Of a stretch of DNA of 55,646 nucleotides, positions 26,499-34,726 are shown piece after piece. How positions within the stretch are numbered: the stretch's first letter is position 1; the number at the start of each line of letters is the position of its first letter. The DNA is from Candidatus Azobacteroides sp. (GTDB lineage: Bacteria > Bacteroidota > Bacteroidia > Bacteroidales > Azobacteroidaceae): NCBI GenBank assembly GCA_009783445.1, contig WRFY01000119.1:1-55646 (forward strand), read 5' to 3'. Position numbers and translations under genes: made by a program. The notes under the pieces were generated by a model. The model was given only the letters and a program-made list of their open reading frames with translations. It had not been told where the DNA came from and ran no database searches.

Positions 26499-28192
26499 AT
26501 GAGAAAATAAACATACAAAGTTTAGTAACCCTTTTTGCTGAAAAATCAGGCCTCACAAAAAAAGAAGCGGAAGCTTTTTTGAAAGAATTTTTTACGGTGG
26601 CTCATGAAGGTCTTCTCAGTGATAAAATTATGAAAATAAAAAATCTGGGAAATTTTAAACTTATAGTTGTAGAAGATCGTGAAAGTATAGATATAACCAA
26701 TGGTAGCCGCGTCTTAATTCCGGCTCATTACAAAGTAAATTATTCCCCAGATGCTCAATTAGCCGAGACAATTAACGAACCCTTTTCCTTGTTTGAAATT
26801 ATAGAAGTGCGCCATGAAGCCGGAAAATTAGAACATATCCGAAAAGCACGAGTTGAAACAGGGGCAGAAAAACCAGCAGAAGCTGCAAGCATTGAACCTA
26901 TAACAGAAAAATTGACCAGGAAAGAATTTCGTGATTACGAAGAAAATACCGTTCAGGAAACAATAGACGAAAATATTATTCCAGAACCAATTATAGAAAA
27001 ATCAATTCAGGAATATAAGAAAGAAATTAGGATCCGGGAAACGGATGAGGAAAGTTTGAGTGATGAAGGAACTATAGCAGAGTTTGCTTCCAGTTCACAG
27101 GCAAGACCTACGTGGGAAACCGTTGAAGAACCTCAAGAAAAGTTAAGTCCAATTGACGAAGAACAGGAAGAGCAAGAGGAACAAGAACAAGCGCAGGAAA
27201 TACAAAAAAAAGAACAAGAGAAAAATCAAGAAGAAATAGAAGAACAAGAAGACCTAAAAGAAGAACAGGAACAAGATCAGGAACAAGATCAGGAAGAAGA
27301 GGAGGAAGAACCGGAAGAGGAATTGTTTTTCATTCCCGAAGCTGATCCTTATGAAGAATTCATTCTTGAGCAAGAAGCACAGAGGATGCGGGGGACCGAA
27401 AAAAAATTAACTTTCTCTATCGACGAAAAAACGCCTATCCAAGAGGAACCGCTTGGAGAAGAGGAAGAAGTTCTTGAGGAACCGTTTGACGAAGAAGAAG
27501 CGGTGGACGAGGAGGAAGCCTCTGTTGAAGAATTAAAGGAAGCCTCTGTTGAAGAATTAACAGTTGAAGAACCGTCCCCTGCAGAATTACCTCCGCCTAA
27601 AACCATCAGTCAGAAATTTTCCGAAATAATAGAGAACAAAAAAGAAACAATCAGGGAAGACAAAAAGACGTTTTATGAGTGGGTCGTTTATCTGTCGATT
27701 ATTTTGATTATTGCGGGCGTTTATTTGTACTTTGAACACGAAGAGCGTTTGCAAGCTGAATATGTAAACAGTTTTTTACATCAGTTTGACGATAATCAAG
27801 AAATAGAACAATCCGCAACGACAGGAAAAACGTCTTCCGAGATTTTCTTCAGGGAAAGGGAGCCGCTTCCCAGAGCGTCGGACACCCTTGTTGATAACCC
27901 AATTGTTAATAACCCGATTGCAAAGATTGATGCAGACAACAGCAATATAATAAAAAAACGACGAATTGTCGCAGGAGAACGATTGACTTTAATTGCGTTA
28001 AAAGAATACGGACATAAATCGTTCTGGGTTTACATCTATCAGGAAAATAGGGATCGAATCAAGAATCCAGATAATGTTCCTGTGGGTACTGAACTGATTA
28101 TTCCGCCTGCATCCAAATACGGAATAGATAAGAACAGCAAGGAATCCATTCAGAAAGCGGATGAATTAGCCTTGCAGCTAATGTCCAAGTAA
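26495..28192 (+). CDS. HU-like domain + acidic linker + transmembrane segment + LysM protein
   Basis: A 565-residue protein. Residues about 1-95 are HU-like (VTLFAEKSGLTKKEAEAFLKEF, KIKNLGNFKLIVVEDRES, GSRVLIPAHYKVNYSPD). A Glu/Gln-rich linker (about 115-385) follows, including an 8-codon repeat encoded at 27514-27560. One transmembrane segment (WVVYLSIILIIAGVYLYF, about 395-413) comes next, and a C-terminal LysM-like domain (RRIVAGERLTLIALKEYGH, VPVGTELIIPPA, about 490-540) ends it. With no signal peptide the N terminus should be cytoplasmic and LysM periplasmic, so it could join the nucleoid to peptidoglycan. The linker means the strand composition is skewed. Function is not established; the layout is clear from the sequence. 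Confidence 0.82.
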   Translation: MNEKINIQSLVTLFAEKSGLTKKEAEAFLKEFFTVAHEGLLSDKIMKIKNLGNFKLIVVEDRESIDITNGSRVLIPAHYKVNYSPDAQLAETINEPFSLFEIIEVRHEAGKLEHIRKARVETGAEKPAEAASIEPITEKLTRKEFRDYEENTVQETIDENIIPEPIIEKSIQEYKKEIRIRETDEESLSDEGTIAEFASSSQARPTWETVEEPQEKLSPIDEEQEEQEEQEQAQEIQKKEQEKNQEEIEEQEDLKEEQEQDQEQDQEEEEEEPEEELFFIPEADPYEEFILEQEAQRMRGTEKKLTFSIDEKTPIQEEPLGEEEEVLEEPFDEEEAVDEEEASVEELKEASVEELTVEEPSPAELPPPKTISQKFSEIIENKKETIREDKKTFYEWVVYLSIILIIAGVYLYFEHEERLQAEYVNSFLHQFDDNQEIEQSATTGKTSSEIFFREREPLPRASDTLVDNPIVNNPIAKIDADNSNIIKKRRIVAGERLTLIALKEYGHKSFWVYIYQENRDRIKNPDNVPVGTELIIPPASKYGIDKNSKESIQKADELALQLMSK

Positions 28193-28202
28193 GCGGCGGC
28201 CA

Positions 28203-28229
28203 ACTCTACTGTCGCGGGTAGAGTATTAT
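28203..28229 (+). terminator. Possible weak terminator before rpoN
   Basis: ACTCTAC (28203-28209) and GTAGAGT (28218-28224) form a 7-bp stem with an 8-base loop, followed by a T-rich tract. It would separate rpoN partly from the upstream genes. The stem is short, so attenuation is as likely as full termination. Confidence 0.45.
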
Positions 28230-28351
28230 TTTAGTTTTTGTATGAAAAATCTGTAAAAAAAGAAGTTCATATTAATGTGAAAGGAAAATTCAGATTAATT
28301 TTTAGCGGAAAAAATTATAATTTGTACCAATTTCCAAAAGAAGTAAGGAGG

Positions 28352-29806
28352 ATGATTAGACAACAACTTGTACATAAACAGCAACAAAAGCTTTCGCCTT
28401 TGCAGATACAGCAAGTTAAGTTGCTTGAGTTGAATTCATTAGAGATCGAGAACCGGATCAATCAGGAATTAGAAGAAAATCCGGCTTTAGATGAAGCGCC
28501 GGAGACATCTTCTGAAGGAGAAGATTCCGATTCGATGGTTGAAGATGTGAGGGAAGACGGCAATAATGAGGATTTTTCGTTAGGAGATTACCAAACGGAA
28601 GATGATATTCCTGATTATAAACTCCAGCAAAGTTATGCTGCCAAAGAGAATCAGCGGGAGATTTCTTATTCGGAATCCGAATCTTTTCAAGAATATCTAC
28701 TCGATCAGCTGTGCTTGAAGGATTTATCCGAAGAGAAATTCAGGATAGGCGAATACATAATAGGAAATATCGACGACGATGGCTATATGCGGCGTGATAT
28801 TGAATCATTGTCCGACGATTTGGCTTTTCAATACAGCGTGGAAGTTTCGCCGAATGAAATTAAAAAAATACTGAAAACGATTCAGGAATTAGATCCTGCC
28901 GGAGTGGGCGCTACTCATTTGCAAGAATGCTTGCTGATCCAATTGAAGCGCAAAGAAAAAACGCCTGTCAGGGAATTAGCGATTACGATCGTGGAAAAAT
29001 ATTTTGATGCATTTTCCAAAAAACAGTACGACCGGATCAGCAAAAGCATGGATATTTCGGAAGACGAGTTGAAAAATGCAGTAAAAGAAATTACGTACCT
29101 CAATCCCAAACCGGGAAGCGGATGGGAAAGTAATATGGATACGAAAATGAGTCACATCGTTCCCGATTTCGTGGTGGAAGAAGTAAACGGCGAATTGATT
29201 TTTACCATGCCCGAACAAAATATTCCCGAACTACGGATCAGCAGAGAATACGGCGAGATGCTGGACGATTATTCAAAAAACAAAAGAAAAGATCACCATG
29301 AAAGAAAAGAAGCCATTGCTTTTGTCAAACAAAAAATAGATTCGGCCAAATGGTTTATAGATGCGATCAAACAACGAAATACAACCTTACGCAATACCAT
29401 GCTTGCCATTATCGAAATACAACGCGACTTTTTTCTGAGCGGGGAAGAATCGGACTTGAAGCCGATGATTCTGAAAGATGTAGCCGAATTGTGCGGTTAC
29501 GACATATCTACCGTATCGCGGGTAAGCAACAGCAAATATGTTCAAACCAACTGGAGCGTTTATCCTTTGAAATATTTCTTTTCCGAATCCATGACCAATG
29601 AAGAAGGAGAAGAAGTTTCGACGCGGGAAATTAAATCCATTTTGAAAGCATGCATCGATGCCGAAAATAAAACCAAACCGCTTACCGACGACGCTTTAGT
29701 GGGAGAATTGAAGAAAAAAGGATACGACATCGCCCGCCGTACTGTGGCAAAATACAGGGAACAGTTGAATATTCCCATTGCAAGATTGCGAAAAGAAATG
29801 GGATGA
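28352..29806 (+). CDS. rpoN: RNA polymerase sigma-54 factor
   Basis: A 484-residue sigma-54. Region I is the glutamine-rich start (MIRQQLVHKQQQKLSPLQIQ, SLEIENRINQELEENPALDE). An acidic region II, the core-binding part and the DNA-binding part follow (LKDVAELCGYDISTVSRVSNSKY helix-turn-helix, then the RpoN box ARRTVAKYRE near the end). It recognises -24/-12 promoters and needs an AAA+ activator; none is encoded in this window. The ATG at 28352 matches the family start; the frame upstream adds 38 unlike residues. AGGAGG lies directly against the ATG, too close for a normal ribosome site. Confidence 0.96.
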   Translation: MIRQQLVHKQQQKLSPLQIQQVKLLELNSLEIENRINQELEENPALDEAPETSSEGEDSDSMVEDVREDGNNEDFSLGDYQTEDDIPDYKLQQSYAAKENQREISYSESESFQEYLLDQLCLKDLSEEKFRIGEYIIGNIDDDGYMRRDIESLSDDLAFQYSVEVSPNEIKKILKTIQELDPAGVGATHLQECLLIQLKRKEKTPVRELAITIVEKYFDAFSKKQYDRISKSMDISEDELKNAVKEITYLNPKPGSGWESNMDTKMSHIVPDFVVEEVNGELIFTMPEQNIPELRISREYGEMLDDYSKNKRKDHHERKEAIAFVKQKIDSAKWFIDAIKQRNTTLRNTMLAIIEIQRDFFLSGEESDLKPMILKDVAELCGYDISTVSRVSNSKYVQTNWSVYPLKYFFSESMTNEEGEEVSTREIKSILKACIDAENKTKPLTDDALVGELKKKGYDIARRTVAKYREQLNIPIARLRKEMG

Positions 29807-29913
29807 AGCCCCAAAAAGCGGTGAAAAGGATTTATCTTTGTGTGTTGAAATTCTTAATTCTAAATTTCCACTGGTTTTGGTTCGCTTTGCCATAAGTCTA
29901 TCAAATTATTTTT

Positions 29914-29921
29914 TACTTTTG
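29914..29921 (+). promoter_or_regulatory. -7 element of hppA
   Basis: TACTTTTG matches TAnnTTTG, 32 bases before the ATG. A TTTG at 29886-29889 is 24 bases upstream, a little far for the -33 box. Confidence 0.5.
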
Positions 29922-29953
29922 TAACTTAATATTATTTATTTAAAAACTATTTT

Positions 29954-32164
29954 ATGAATACTGTGACACCTATTTTTTGGATTATCCCTTTGGCGTCTGT
30001 CTTAGCCTTGGCGTTTGCATTCTATTTTTACAAATGGATGTTGGCCAAAGATGAGGGAAACGCATTAATGAGGAAAATAGCCCAGCACGTTCGCGTAGGC
30101 GCTATGTCGTATATCAAGCAACAATACAAAGTTGTGGCCATTATCTTTGTCGTGCTTGTGGTCTTATTTTCCATCATGGCATTTGGCTTTAATTTGCAAA
30201 ACCATTGGGTTCCTTTTGCATTCCTTACCGGCGGATTTTTTTCCGGACTGGCTGGATTTTTGGGAATGAAAACAGCTACTTATGCTTCGGCTCGTACAGC
30301 GCATGCCGCCTCGCAATCTCTGAATAAAGGACTTCAAGTCGCTTTCCGAAGCGGGGCAGTGATGGGCTTGGTGGTTGTTGGTTTGGGATTATTAGACATC
30401 TCTTTCTGGTATATTTTCTTGAATTGGATGATTCCGGCCGACGCGATAGATCCTACGCATAAACTGTCGATTATTACTACCACCATGCTGACTTTTGGTA
30501 TGGGAGCTTCCACTCAAGCGTTGTTTGCCCGCGTAGGCGGAGGTATTTATACGAAAGCAGCCGATGTGGGCGCCGATTTGGTGGGAAAAATCGAAGCAGG
30601 CATTCCTGAAGACGATCCCCGCAATCCGGCAACTATTGCCGACAATGTGGGAGACAACGTAGGCGACGTCGCCGGTATGGGCGCCGACTTGTACGAATCG
30701 TATTGCGGTTCGATTCTGGCTACCGCCGCTCTGGGAGCTTCGGCATTTATCGGCACAAACGATGTAATGAGTCAATACAAAGCGGTTATAGCGCCCATGT
30801 TGATTGCGGCTGTTGGAATTGTTCTATCCATAGTCGGCATTTTTTTGGTTCGTACCAAAGAAAATGCTTCCATAAAAAATTTGTTGCGTTCGCTTTCGCT
30901 GGGAACAAATTTAAGTTCGGTCTTCATCATAGTCGCTACTTTCGGTATTATGTATTGGTTGCAAATGAATAATTGGATAGGGATATCCTGTTCGGTAGTG
31001 GTCGGTTTGCTGGTTGGAGTTATAATCGGTCAAGCAACAGAATATTTTACATCCCAATCGTATAAACCCACCCAAAAAGTAGCCCATGCCGGTCAGACAG
31101 GACCGGCCACCGTCATTATTTCGGGTCTGGGTTTAGGAATGACATCGACGGTCATTCCAGTAGTGGTAGTAGTCATAGGCGTTATTCTTTCGTTCCTGTT
31201 TGCTTCGGGATTCGACTTTAATAATGTAGCAATGGGATTGTACGGAATCGGAATCGCCGCAGTCGGAATGCTTTCGACTTTAGGAATTACTTTGGCAACA
31301 GATGCTTACGGGCCTATTGCCGACAATGCAGGAGGCAACGCCGAAATGAGCGGTCTGGGCAGGGAAGTACGCAAGCGTACCGATGCACTCGATTCTTTAG
31401 GAAATACCACGGCCGCTACGGGAAAAGGATTTGCCATTGGGTCGGCCGCTTTGACCGGATTAGCGCTATTGGCTTCTTATGTGGAAGAAATCAAGGTGGG
31501 TTTGATTCGTTTGGGCCAGCAAACGATAGAAGTTGGAGGAGTAACCATCGAAACAGCAAAAGCCAGCTTCATCGACTTTATGAATTACTACGAAGTGAAC
31601 TTGATGAATCCCAAAGTACTCTGCGGAATGTTTTTGGGTTCAATGATGGCTTTTCTTTTCTGTGGATTGACCATGAACGCCGTGGGTCGCGCAGCCAGCA
31701 GTATGGTGGAAGAAGTTCGCCGTCAGTTCCGTACTATCAAAGGAATTATGACCGGAGAAGCGGAACCCGATTATGCCCGTTGCGTTGAAATTTCAACCAA
31801 GGGCGCTCAAAGAGAAATGGTACTTCCGTCGTTATTAGCTATTATCATACCCGTTGTGGTTGGTTTGATTTTCGGAGTAACGGGAGTAATGGGATTGTTG
31901 GTCGGCGGATTAAGCGCCGGATTTGTACTGGCTATATTTATGGCAAATTCAGGAGGCGCGTGGGACAATGCCAAAAAATATATAGAAGAAGGCAATCATG
32001 GAGGAAAAGGATCCGACGCTCATAAAGCTACCGTTGTGGGAGATACAGTAGGCGATCCGTTCAAAGACACTTCCGGCCCCAGTCTGAATATCTTGATCAA
32101 ACTGATGAGTATGGTTGCGATTATCATGGCGGGCTTGACAGTTGCCTGGAGTCTTATTAATTAA
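29954..32164 (+). CDS. hppA: Membrane-bound ion-translocating pyrophosphatase
   Basis: A 736-residue membrane pyrophosphatase with about 16 hydrophobic segments. It hydrolyses pyrophosphate and pumps H+ and/or Na+ outward. The substrate site is plain: [40 protein letters not shown], then [17 protein letters not shown] and the C-terminal [29 protein letters not shown] has Ala where potassium-independent enzymes have Lys, so this should be the potassium-dependent class (family knowledge). Whether it moves H+, Na+ or both cannot be decided here. It is transcribed alone, from its own -7 element to the inverted repeat at 32174-32230. Confidence 0.96.
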   Translation: MNTVTPIFWIIPLASVLALAFAFYFYKWMLAKDEGNALMRKIAQHVRVGAMSYIKQQYKVVAIIFVVLVVLFSIMAFGFNLQNHWVPFAFLTGGFFSGLAGFLGMKTATYASARTAHAASQSLNKGLQVAFRSGAVMGLVVVGLGLLDISFWYIFLNWMIPADAIDPTHKLSIITTTMLTFGMGASTQALFARVGGGIYTKAADVGADLVGKIEAGIPEDDPRNPATIADNVGDNVGDVAGMGADLYESYCGSILATAALGASAFIGTNDVMSQYKAVIAPMLIAAVGIVLSIVGIFLVRTKENASIKNLLRSLSLGTNLSSVFIIVATFGIMYWLQMNNWIGISCSVVVGLLVGVIIGQATEYFTSQSYKPTQKVAHAGQTGPATVIISGLGLGMTSTVIPVVVVVIGVILSFLFASGFDFNNVAMGLYGIGIAAVGMLSTLGITLATDAYGPIADNAGGNAEMSGLGREVRKRTDALDSLGNTTAATGKGFAIGSAALTGLALLASYVEEIKVGLIRLGQQTIEVGGVTIETAKASFIDFMNYYEVNLMNPKVLCGMFLGSMMAFLFCGLTMNAVGRAASSMVEEVRRQFRTIKGIMTGEAEPDYARCVEISTKGAQREMVLPSLLAIIIPVVVGLIFGVTGVMGLLVGGLSAGFVLAIFMANSGGAWDNAKKYIEEGNHGGKGSDAHKATVVGDTVGDPFKDTSGPSLNILIKLMSMVAIIMAGLTVAWSLIN

Positions 32165-32173
32165 GAAATATAA

Positions 32174-32230
32174 AAGGGAACGGCTGTCTCAAGAGCCGCA
32201 ATGATAGGATTTTGAGATAATCGTTCCCTT
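32174..32230. terminator. Bidirectional terminator between hppA and the convergent gene
   Basis: Outer stem AAGGGAACG (32174-32182) against CGTTCCCTT (32222-32230), with smaller hairpins inside (CGGCT at 32181-32185 against AGCCG at 32194-32198). It lies between convergent genes. Confidence 0.7.
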
Positions 32231-32236
32231 GAAAAT

Positions 32237-33079
32237 TTAGTTATTGAGTTTTTTGCCTTCTACCAAATTTTGCATTTGTTGTTGAATTTTAATAGGTACA
32301 ACTTCCGATAACTTATCGGCCTCAAATTCATATCTCATTATTTTTTGCGGTTTATACGATTTGAATTTTACATCATTGTATTGACTTAACGAAAATTCGA
32401 CAAGCAAATCTTTTGAATTTCCAATAAATTGATAATCCGTTATCGAATTCGTTCCTTCGGCTATTCGCCGCATTTTTTCCGTTTTCAAAGAATAAATGCA
32501 AAGATTTGTATCATCGTAGAAATTAACCAAGCCATCTTTATTGGTATCTTTTTCGGCAATATAGAAAACGAGCATAATCTCATCCTTAAAATAATAGACA
32601 CGAAGGTTGCTCAACATAATGCGTTCGTTGAACAGTAAAATCGTTTTGTTCGCAATAGGCTGATAAACAATTAAATTCGCGAATAGACCTTCAAAATAAT
32701 TTTCCTGATAATATCCTTTTTTTCTCATAGAGCCCAAAGGGTCATATAGAGACATAAGTCCATTGTCTTCCGCTTCCACAACCGTTTCTGGTTTGTCCAG
32801 CGTAGAAACTGAAATAGGAATAAGGTAAACGACATTTATCGTGTCGATCAGCTTGGGCGATTCATAGGAAATAATTTGCAGACGCTGATTCTTTTTGAGC
32901 GTTTCCGTCTTTTCTTCAGAAAGCAAGCTATTGCTGATGGTTTTATTTCTGCCAAAATCAAGACCTCGAAAGAAATCTGAAGTTGCGGCAACGATACCTA
33001 TAAGCAATAGAACAATTCCCAAAATACTTGCAATGGCAAGCATTACCTGATTAAAATTTTTAATTTTTTCGATTTTCAT
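32237..33079 (-). CDS. Hypothetical membrane-anchored protein
   Basis: A 280-residue protein not recognised. One transmembrane segment near the N terminus (MLAIASILGIVLLLIGIVAA, about 13-32) follows a short basic stretch, so the bulk should lie in the periplasm. The rest is mixed alpha/beta with many Tyr and Asp residues; the stretch AEKDTNKDGLVNFYDDTNLC near residue 180 has a DxNxDG calcium-loop-like motif. The repeated short strands (LLFNERIMLSNLRVYYFKDEI, LVEFSLSQYNDV) suggest a propeller-like fold. Two further minus-strand envelope genes lie upstream. Its function is unknown. Confidence 0.7.
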   Translation of the reverse strand: MKIEKIKNFNQVMLAIASILGIVLLLIGIVAATSDFFRGLDFGRNKTISNSLLSEEKTETLKKNQRLQIISYESPKLIDTINVVYLIPISVSTLDKPETVVEAEDNGLMSLYDPLGSMRKKGYYQENYFEGLFANLIVYQPIANKTILLFNERIMLSNLRVYYFKDEIMLVFYIAEKDTNKDGLVNFYDDTNLCIYSLKTEKMRRIAEGTNSITDYQFIGNSKDLLVEFSLSQYNDVKFKSYKPQKIMRYEFEADKLSEVVPIKIQQQMQNLVEGKKLNN

Positions 33080-33167
33080 TTGTTTGATTTTTTTAGGGTC
33101 GCGCAGGAACTACAAATATTTCTTATGTTGTAAATTAAATTAAAACGAACTTTTAAGGGAAATGTTT

Positions 33168-33941
33168 TTAATGTATTACGATTATTATACCTCCGCCTAA
33201 GCCCAAAGTTAAAATATTTTTTTTATAATAAAAATGCTCCACAGCGCTTTTTTTTGTATACAAATTTGTAAATTGTTTTTCAAATACAAAATTTGGTCTG
33301 AAATATGAAAGCATAACATCTGCATTCAAAAAAACTCGCTTTGATAATTTGTATCCAAAAGAAACCGAAGGAGCAAAAGTAATAGATATACCGTTAGAAG
33401 GTTTTTTCTTAGTCGAAAGAAAAAGTCCATATTCGTTGTTTGAATTTTTTTCTTTTAAATGTGCTTGCCAATGATTTGTATAAATTGCAGTTCCGCCAAT
33501 GGAAAGTGTTGGATATACATAAAATTTATTTGTTTCCAAGCGATAAATTATTCCTACGTAAGCTTGATAAAAAGCCTCTTTCGTTTCGTTCGTTTCGGCG
33601 CTTATAAAATAATTGTCTCCATACCTTGATTGTATTTTTGCAATAAAATCATCTGTTCTGTAGCCGATCTTAGAGGAACCTCCTATTCGTAAGTTAAAGT
33701 CTGCACCCCAATGTCTATGAAAAAAATAGGAACTTGATAGCAATTGCAAATAATATGAATGGTCCTTATATTGAAGCAAATAATCCACTTCATTATCTTG
33801 TAAAAGCTTTGTTATAGGAATATTTCCTCCGGCAAGAATTCTGATTTGCCATTTGGATTTATAGGCAAGAGAATCTTGTCCATAAGCGCTATGTGACAAT
33901 AGTTCGAATAAAAGAAATATCAAAAATAGTTTGCGTATCAT
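33168..33941 (-). CDS. Probable outer-membrane beta-barrel protein, function unknown
   Basis: A 257-residue protein with a signal peptide (1-21, ending HSAYG). The mature part alternates hydrophobic and polar residues in strands (WQIRILAGGNIPI, KFYVYPTLSIGGTAIYTNHW, GISITFAPSVSFGYKLSKRVFLNADVMLSYF) and ends in IIIVIH, which suggests a small porin-like barrel. It overlaps the upstream lipoprotein gene by four bases, so both are made together. No family was recognised with certainty. Confidence 0.7.
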   Translation of the reverse strand: MIRKLFLIFLLFELLSHSAYGQDSLAYKSKWQIRILAGGNIPITKLLQDNEVDYLLQYKDHSYYLQLLSSSYFFHRHWGADFNLRIGGSSKIGYRTDDFIAKIQSRYGDNYFISAETNETKEAFYQAYVGIIYRLETNKFYVYPTLSIGGTAIYTNHWQAHLKEKNSNNEYGLFLSTKKKPSNGISITFAPSVSFGYKLSKRVFLNADVMLSYFRPNFVFEKQFTNLYTKKSAVEHFYYKKNILTLGLGGGIIIVIH

Positions 33942-34564
33942 AATAATTCTATTTCTGTGGTTTGTTCTTCAAAAACACGTCCGTCTGATAATTCCATCCG
34001 GACTCTGAATTGATGATGATTATTTATAGTTGGAACAGTCATAAGCATTAAGTCAATTTCTAATGGACCATAATATGTAAACCAACCGTTATCACGATAC
34101 ACTTGGGTATAACTTGCATTTGTTAGATAATCTTCAACACTTGAATAGGTTTGCGCCACTTTGAAATACTCAGTAATTTCGGAATTTGCAGTATGCAGAT
34201 TGTCAAAGTCATTTATTGTGAATACTTGTATAGATACGATACTGTCAATCGCTTGATAAACGTAAGGACAAGACTCTACCGAGGTTGCACTCGCAGATTG
34301 AACGAAAATGGAATTGATTTGCTTTGCACGAACAACTGCCGTCTCTTCTTCGATGAGCAAAAGAAGTCGAATGCCATAAGCATCTTTGTTGAATTGTAAA
34401 GATTCCGACTCAATGGCCTTTTCTCCGCTATTGTCCAAGTTTTTCAAAATCAGATCTTTGTACAAATAATTTATGTGTTGTTCGACATCGCAACGACACG
34501 AGTAGAATAATATGTTCGCTATCGGCACAAGCAGTAAAAAGAAGATAGTCAATTTTTTTTTCAT
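33938..34564 (-). CDS. Putative lipoprotein (DUF5034-like)
   Basis: A 208-residue protein with a lipoprotein signal (MKKKLTIFFLLLVPIANILF, then YSCRCD). The body has INDFDNLHTANSEITEYFKV, DNGWFTYYGPLEIDLMLM and FRVRMELSDGRVFEEQT, features that resemble the DUF5034 group of Bacteroidetes lipoproteins. The assignment is tentative. It overlaps the barrel-protein gene downstream, so the two products may act together in the outer membrane. A GC-rich palindrome lies upstream. Confidence 0.65.
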   Translation of the reverse strand: MKKKLTIFFLLLVPIANILFYSCRCDVEQHINYLYKDLILKNLDNSGEKAIESESLQFNKDAYGIRLLLLIEEETAVVRAKQINSIFVQSASATSVESCPYVYQAIDSIVSIQVFTINDFDNLHTANSEITEYFKVAQTYSSVEDYLTNASYTQVYRDNGWFTYYGPLEIDLMLMTVPTINNHHQFRVRMELSDGRVFEEQTTEIELL

Positions 34565-34649
34565 ATTGTTTGTTGATGGGTCGCGTTTTAAAAGTGTGCG
34601 CTATGAAATTTTGATAATGAAAGCAAAAGCGCTATTTTTATATTACCAA

Positions 34650-34697
34650 AATTTCCGCAAGGCAGTCCGCGGGGAGACGTCCCGCTTGCGGTAAATT
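34650..34697. repeat. GC-rich palindrome between minus-strand genes
   Basis: CCGCAAG (34655-34661) pairs with CTTGCGG (34685-34691), extended by AATTT/AAATT outside. An alternative inner stem GCGGG/CCCGC (34669-34673 against 34681-34685) competes. It stands out in AT-rich DNA and may be a terminator of the DUF4139 gene or a REP-like unit. Confidence 0.5.
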
Positions 34698-34726
34698 GTC
34701 CATTTTTTCGCTTTTTCGTTTCTTTT

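Noticed and set aside
27349-27606. Serine-rich minus-strand frame opposite the HU/LysM linker
   Set aside because: Its Ser/Thr runs are just the complement of Glu codons in the linker.
28238-28351. Longer N terminus for sigma-54
   Set aside because: The extra 38 residues are unlike sigma-54, whose region I begins at the ATG at 28352.
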